DNA of 9,172 bases. It comes from Caulobacteraceae bacterium. GTDB lineage: Bacteria > Pseudomonadota > Alphaproteobacteria > Caulobacterales > Caulobacteraceae. Position numbers and translations under genes: made by a program. The notes under the pieces were generated by a model. That model had not been told where the DNA came from. It was given only the letters and a program-made list of their open reading frames with translations, and did no database searches. Shown in pieces: positions 6,900 through 9,172 of the stretch. Within the stretch, counting starts at the first letter, position 1; each line of letters begins with the position of its first letter. The stretch covers positions 1 to 9,172 of the forward strand of contig JAQGII010000040.1 of the NCBI GenBank assembly GCA_028291305.1. Reading direction: 5' to 3'.

Positions 6900-6939
6900 G
6901 CGATGGCCGAAACCGGATTGCGGTTTGGGCGCCCATCGC
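6900..6939. promoter_or_regulatory. Nested inverted repeats upstream of pgsA
   Basis: GCGATGG (6900-6906) is the reverse complement of CCATCGC (6933-6939). Inside it, AAACCG (6910-6915) is the reverse complement of CGGTTT (6921-6926). The two can form one nested stem in RNA, or two DNA dyads. The palindrome GGGCGCCC occurs at 6927-6934 and also at 6884-6891, 43 bp apart. There is no T-run. This could be a terminator for the small gene upstream, an operator at the pgsA promoter, or both. Confidence 0.35.
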
Positions 6940-6947
6940 GCTCTAAT
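6918..6947 (+). promoter_or_regulatory. Candidate housekeeping-type promoter for pgsA
   Basis: TTGCGG (6918-6923) and TCTAAT (6942-6947) are separated by 18 bases. The -10 matches TATAAT at five of six positions; the -35 keeps only the TTG core. Transcription would begin near 6954 and leave a leader of about 64 bases containing a stable hairpin. The palindrome GGGCGCCC lies between the two boxes, a position suited to repression. Confidence 0.35.
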
Positions 6948-6969
6948 CTGGAATGCGAGCCCCGGTCGC

Positions 6970-6988
6970 GCTTCGAGAGCCTCGAAGC
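6970..6988 (+). repeat. Perfect 8-bp hairpin in the pgsA leader
   Basis: GCTTCGAG (6970-6977) and CTCGAAGC (6981-6988) are exact inverted copies with an AGC loop. The hairpin lies 29 bases before the pgsA start and does not cover its Shine-Dalgarno (GGAGA, 7003-7007). It may stabilise the transcript or serve as a protein-binding site. The sequence GCCTCGA recurs at 6979-6985 and just downstream, so alternative pairing is possible. Confidence 0.4.
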
Positions 6989-7017
6989 CGTAGGCCTCGA
7001 GCGGAGACAAGGCCCCG

Positions 7018-7641
7018 ATGAAGTCGATCCCCAACATCCTGACCGGCATCCGGCTGGTCGGCGGCGTGCTGATGTTCCTGTTCCTGGCCGCCGCCGCCGG
7101 GGGCGTGCCCTTCGTCAGCGAGCGCCTCACCCCGGACAACCAGTTCGCCCTGGAGCGCTGGGCCCTGATCGCCTTCGTGCTGGCGTCCGTGACCGACTTC
7201 TTCGACGGCTGGCTGGCGCGCAAGCTGAACGCGGTCAGCGCCTGGGGCGCCATCCTCGACCCGATCGGCGACAAGATCCTGGTGTGCGGCGCCATCCTCG
7301 GCCTGGCCGCCCTGGGCCCACAGCCGCAGATCGCCATCCCCTTCGCCCTGATCCTGTTCCGCGAATTCGCGGTCAGCGCCCTGCGCGAGGGCGCGGCCCC
7401 CAAGGGGATCAAGATCCCGGTGACGGCCCTGGCCAAGTGGAAGACCACGCTGCAGATGATCGCCATCGCCGCCGAACTTTTGGTGGGCTCCTGGGGCGCC
7501 TGGCAATTGCCGTCCGACCCCTCGGTCCTCGGCCCCGCCACCAACATCGCCCACGGCCTGCTGTGGTTGGCGGCGATCGTCACCCTGTGGACGGGCGCGC
7601 AGTACTGGCACAAGGCCCACGTCGCCATCGGCGACAACTAG
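7018..7641 (+). CDS. pgsA: CDP-diacylglycerol--glycerol-3-phosphate 3-phosphatidyltransferase
   Basis: PgsA transfers the phosphatidyl group from CDP-diacylglycerol to glycerol 3-phosphate, the committed step to phosphatidylglycerol and cardiolipin, at the inner membrane. The 207-residue product has the complete CDP-alcohol phosphotransferase signature D-x2-DG-x2-AR-x8-G-x3-D-x3-D: D60, D63-G64, A67-R68, G77, D81 and D85. The start MKSIPNILTGIRL is typical of PgsA. Several hydrophobic segments fit a polytopic membrane protein (about 12-28, 48-60, 88-100, 105-120, 145-160 and 178-192). ATG 7018 is preceded by GGAGA at 10-base spacing. Linkage to uvrC is common in proteobacteria. The gene converges with the minus-strand gene that ends 17 bases downstream. 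Confidence 0.95.
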   Translation: MKSIPNILTGIRLVGGVLMFLFLAAAAGGVPFVSERLTPDNQFALERWALIAFVLASVTDFFDGWLARKLNAVSAWGAILDPIGDKILVCGAILGLAALGPQPQIAIPFALILFREFAVSALREGAAPKGIKIPVTALAKWKTTLQMIAIAAELLVGSWGAWQLPSDPSVLGPATNIAHGLLWLAAIVTLWTGAQYWHKAHVAIGDN

Positions 7642-7653
7642 CCCCTGGCCAGG
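7621..7653. terminator. Hairpin and palindrome at the convergent gene ends
   Basis: GTCGCC (7621-7626) and GGCGAC (7630-7635) form a perfect 6-bp stem in the last codons of pgsA. The 10-bp palindrome CCTGGCCAGG follows at 7644-7653, in the 17-base gap between the two convergent stop codons. Either could help end transcription from both sides, but there is no T-run. The call is based on position and symmetry only. Confidence 0.25.
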
Positions 7654-7658
7654 CGCCG

Positions 7659-8432
7659 TCAGTCCCCCAGCTTCAGCCGCTGCCCGCCGGTCTTGGGGTC
7701 GGCGAACTCGCGGTTATTCTCGCAGATGAACTCGTTCATCTTGTAGCCGGGCTTGCGCTTGTAGCTCCAGGTCCAGCTCCAGGGGCCGGTCAGGTACGGC
7801 GGGTCGGTGACGGTCACGTGGTCCTCGAAGGTGTCGGGGCCGGTCACCTCGATACGCTCGTCCACCCGCATGTCGCCCGAGTGGGGCGCGTTACGCATGC
7901 GCACGTTTTCCTTGAGTCCGATGGTGTTGACCACCAGGGTCCGGCCCTCCCACCGGCCGACCGAATGGCCGAAGAACTCCGGCTCGGCGTCCTCCACCGC
8001 GATCTGCTTCTCGTTCAGGTAGATGCGCCGCGTCTGGCCGTAGGCCTCCTGGATGATGGTGACCTGGCCGGGGGTTTCCAGCACCTCCACGGGGAAGACC
8101 GGCCCCATCATCGAAGGGAAGCCGCCGGGGATACAGTTGACGTTGTCGGTCACCGGCGGGGCGCCGCGGGCGATGGCGTCGGCGGTCGCCTTCTGCTGGG
8201 CGCGCCATTCGGCCAGGTATTGGGGCTTCAGCGGCGGCGTGGTGACCTCGACCGGCGGCGGCGGATCGTTCGGCTGGCGCAGCTGGTCGGGCGGCCAGGG
8301 GCTTTCCCACACCCCGGCCAGGGTCCGGGGGCCGAGCTTGGCCGCCGCGGCGTGGGAGGCGGCCTGGGCCAGGGCGGGGATGGCGACGCAGGCCAGGGCG
8401 AGGCCGGCGAGCTTGGACAGGTCGGTTTTCAT
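7659..8432 (-). CDS. Exported hypothetical protein of the GHSxGRWEG type, partner of the DUF6152-type gene
   Basis: The 257-residue product begins with a signal peptide (MKTDLSKLAGLALACVAIPALAQA, cleavage probably near residue 24) and so acts outside the cytoplasm. The mature part resembles a widespread but uncharacterised group found beside DUF6152 genes in proteobacteria. Visible conserved-looking blocks are LAGVWE (38-43), NCIPGGFPSMM (99-109), RRIYLN (135-140), GHSVGRWEGRTLVVNTIG (155-172), RVDERIEV (189-196), PPYLTGPW (211-218) and EFICENN (234-240). There are two mature cysteines, C100 and C237, which might form a disulfide. Function is unknown. I chose ATG 8432 because the signal peptide starts there; the frame is open further upstream, but that part is shadow sequence inside the preceding gene. 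The start has no clear Shine-Dalgarno and lies 11 bases after the preceding stop, so coupling is likely. Confidence 0.82.
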   Translation of the reverse strand: MKTDLSKLAGLALACVAIPALAQAASHAAAAKLGPRTLAGVWESPWPPDQLRQPNDPPPPVEVTTPPLKPQYLAEWRAQQKATADAIARGAPPVTDNVNCIPGGFPSMMGPVFPVEVLETPGQVTIIQEAYGQTRRIYLNEKQIAVEDAEPEFFGHSVGRWEGRTLVVNTIGLKENVRMRNAPHSGDMRVDERIEVTGPDTFEDHVTVTDPPYLTGPWSWTWSYKRKPGYKMNEFICENNREFADPKTGGQRLKLGD

Positions 8433-8443
8433 GACGCGGGCGT

Positions 8444-8863
8444 CTAGTGGATCAAGGCCGGGCCGGCGAAGCCGCCGTTGTTGAACACCCGGCCGTCGGG
8501 CAGGGTGACCTCCTTCAGCAGGCCGCCCGCTTCGCCGTTGCGCAGCGGGGCGATGATCATCACCAGCTTGTCGCCGGGCTTGATCAGGTTGAACTTCCAG
8601 CCCACCCGGTTGAGGATTCCCGGGTTGGCGCACTCCACCGTGTAGGGCTTCACCTCGCCGGCGGCGTCGGCCATCTGCAGGTGGATGTAGACGTGCGGGT
8701 TGGTCCATTCGAACTTGGACACGGTTCCGCTCATCTTCACCTGATGCTCGTTGTCGAACATGGCGAAGGAGTGGTGCGCCGCCGCCGGCCCAGCCGCCGC
8801 CAGGGCCAGGCCGAGGACCGCCAGGATCGCGGCGCGCGCGCGCCAGTTGCGTGGAATGGTCAC
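8444..8863 (-). CDS. DUF6152-type secreted protein with mature His-His N-terminus
   Basis: The 139-residue product has a clear signal peptide (basic start TIPRNWRARA, hydrophobic core AAILAVLGLALAAAG, cleavage after PAAA at residue 29). The mature chain would begin HHSFAMFD, the hallmark opening of this family, followed by GTVSKFEWTNPHVYIHL (46-62), YTVECANPGILNRVGW (74-89) and a KPGDKL turn (96-100). It is probably a small beta-barrel in the periplasm. Function is unknown; the exposed His30, His31, His57 and His61 could bind metal, but that is inference. The start is GTG at 8863-8861, preceded by GGGAG with 6-base spacing; no ATG fits. It is the first gene of a pair with the exported protein behind it, and a candidate promoter lies 56 bases upstream. 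Confidence 0.87.
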   Translation of the reverse strand: MTIPRNWRARAAILAVLGLALAAAGPAAAHHSFAMFDNEHQVKMSGTVSKFEWTNPHVYIHLQMADAAGEVKPYTVECANPGILNRVGWKFNLIKPGDKLVMIIAPLRNGEAGGLLKEVTLPDGRVFNNGGFAGPALIH

Positions 8864-8918
8864 GGTCGTCTCCCTACATCGGCGGGCTCTGCGGCCCGCT
8901 TATTCGTTATCGAAGGTA

Positions 8919-8949
8919 AGGATACGTTCGGGGCGGGGTGCGAAGTCAA
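8919..8949 (-). promoter_or_regulatory. Candidate promoter for the DUF6152-type gene pair
   Basis: On the minus strand, TTGACT (8949-8944) matches the -35 consensus at five of six positions. The -10 is less clear: CGTATC (8926-8921) at 17-base spacing or TATCCT (8924-8919) at 19-base spacing. Transcription would start near 8912, giving a leader of about 50 bases before the GTG at 8863. Confidence 0.4.
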
Positions 8950-8954
8950 GCCCG

Positions 8955-8974
8955 GGACGCGCGGACGCGCGCCC
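8955..8974 (-). terminator. GC-rich stem-loop two bases after the pirin-family stop codon
   Basis: On the minus strand, GGGCGCGC (8974-8967) pairs with GCGCGTCC (8962-8955) around a GTCC loop, eight pairs including one G-U. As DNA it is also a tandem 8-bp repeat, GGACGCGC, at 8955-8962 and 8963-8970 on the plus strand. No U-run follows. The position right after a stop codon suggests a terminator or 3'-end stabiliser. Confidence 0.4.
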
Positions 8975-8976
8975 GA

Positions 8977-9172
8977 TCACGACATCGGTTCGGCCGGCGG
9001 CGGCGGCGGGGTGTCGGGCAGGGGGATGAACTCCTGGTTGTCCTGCGGCGGCAGAGTGAAGCGTCCGGCCTTCCAGTCGGCCTTGGCCTGCTCGATGCGG
9101 TCCATGCTGTGGGACACCAGGTTCCACCAGACGTAGCGGTGACCCAGCGGCTCGCCGCCGAGCAGCATCACC
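8977..9172 (-). CDS. Pirin-family protein, C-terminal part (5' end outside window)
   Basis: Only the last 64 codons lie in the window; the frame is open to the window edge and stops with TGA at 8979-8977. The segment [33 protein letters not shown] followed by FIPLP is typical of the C-terminal cupin domain of pirins (usual pattern: LL-G-G-PL then W-N-F-V-S then A-x2-D-W). Pirins are cupin-fold, metal-binding proteins, some with quercetin dioxygenase activity; the metal-binding His/Glu residues sit in the N-terminal domain and cannot be checked here. The tail is unusually proline-rich ([12 protein letters not shown]). The gene is on the same strand as, and 113 bases before, the DUF6152-type gene, with a hairpin and a likely promoter between them, so they are probably separate transcripts. 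Confidence 0.85.
   Translation of the reverse strand, partial: VMLLGGEPLGHRYVWWNLVSHSMDRIEQAKADWKAGRFTLPPQDNQEFIPLPDTPPPPPAEPMS

Noticed and set aside
6903..8447. 514-codon open frame on the plus strand crossing pgsA and the minus-strand exported gene
   Set aside because: It overlaps pgsA in another frame and runs antisense to a gene with a clear signal peptide and family motifs. Its product is a low-complexity Arg/Pro/Gly sequence.
8433..8708. Upstream extension of the exported minus-strand protein to 349 residues
   Set aside because: The extra 92 residues overlap the DUF6152-type gene in another frame and would bury the signal peptide that begins at the Met of 8432.

Overview
The window reads as ordinary chromosomal DNA of a high-GC alphaproteobacterium, most likely a member of Caulobacterales (Caulobacter/Phenylobacterium-like). 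The basis is inference: GC-rich third codon positions, proteins that look alphaproteobacterial (a CBS-type sensory module on a hybrid kinase, a Crp/Fnr regulator with an ACxCY ending, a degenerate HtrA-like protein), weak or variable Shine-Dalgarno sites and GTG/TTG starts. I see no tRNA, rRNA, transposase, integrase, CRISPR array or phage gene. No gene-free stretch exceeds 300 bases; the longest is 238 bases (3474-3711).

Layout. 1-333 (+) is the C-terminal end of thiC (thiamin pyrimidine synthesis). 461-2062 (+) is a soluble hybrid histidine kinase with an N-terminal CBS-like module and a C-terminal receiver; its ribosome-binding site lies inside a perfect 9-bp inverted repeat. 2182-3156 (+) is a trypsin/HtrA-fold protein with a PDZ domain that has lost most of its catalytic triad, and it overlaps a 106-residue hypothetical gene (3153-3473) by four bases (TTGA). 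3712-4482 (+) is a Crp/Fnr-family regulator with codon usage less GC-rich than its neighbours. It is preceded by a 238-base AT-richer region holding a 20-bp imperfect palindrome. 4547-6439 (+) is uvrC (nucleotide excision repair). It is followed by a small membrane-anchored hypothetical gene (6519-6896) and pgsA (7018-7641, phosphatidylglycerol synthesis), whose leader is rich in dyad symmetry. The minus strand carries, in transcription order, the C-terminus of a pirin-family gene (9172-8977), a secreted DUF6152-type protein (8863-8444) and a second exported protein (8432-7659), which converges on pgsA.

How the genes relate. uvrC-pgsA is a linkage seen in many proteobacteria, here interrupted by a small membrane protein gene. 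The DUF6152-type gene and the exported gene behind it are 11 bases apart and look like a two-gene secreted unit of unknown function. The pseudoprotease and its 106-residue partner look translationally coupled. The kinase has no adjacent response regulator or Hpt gene, so its output lies elsewhere. I do not see a clearly new multi-gene system. The best leads are the occluded kinase start site, the degenerate protease pair, the exported pair whose DUF6152 member probably begins with His-His after signal cleavage, and the structured pgsA leader.
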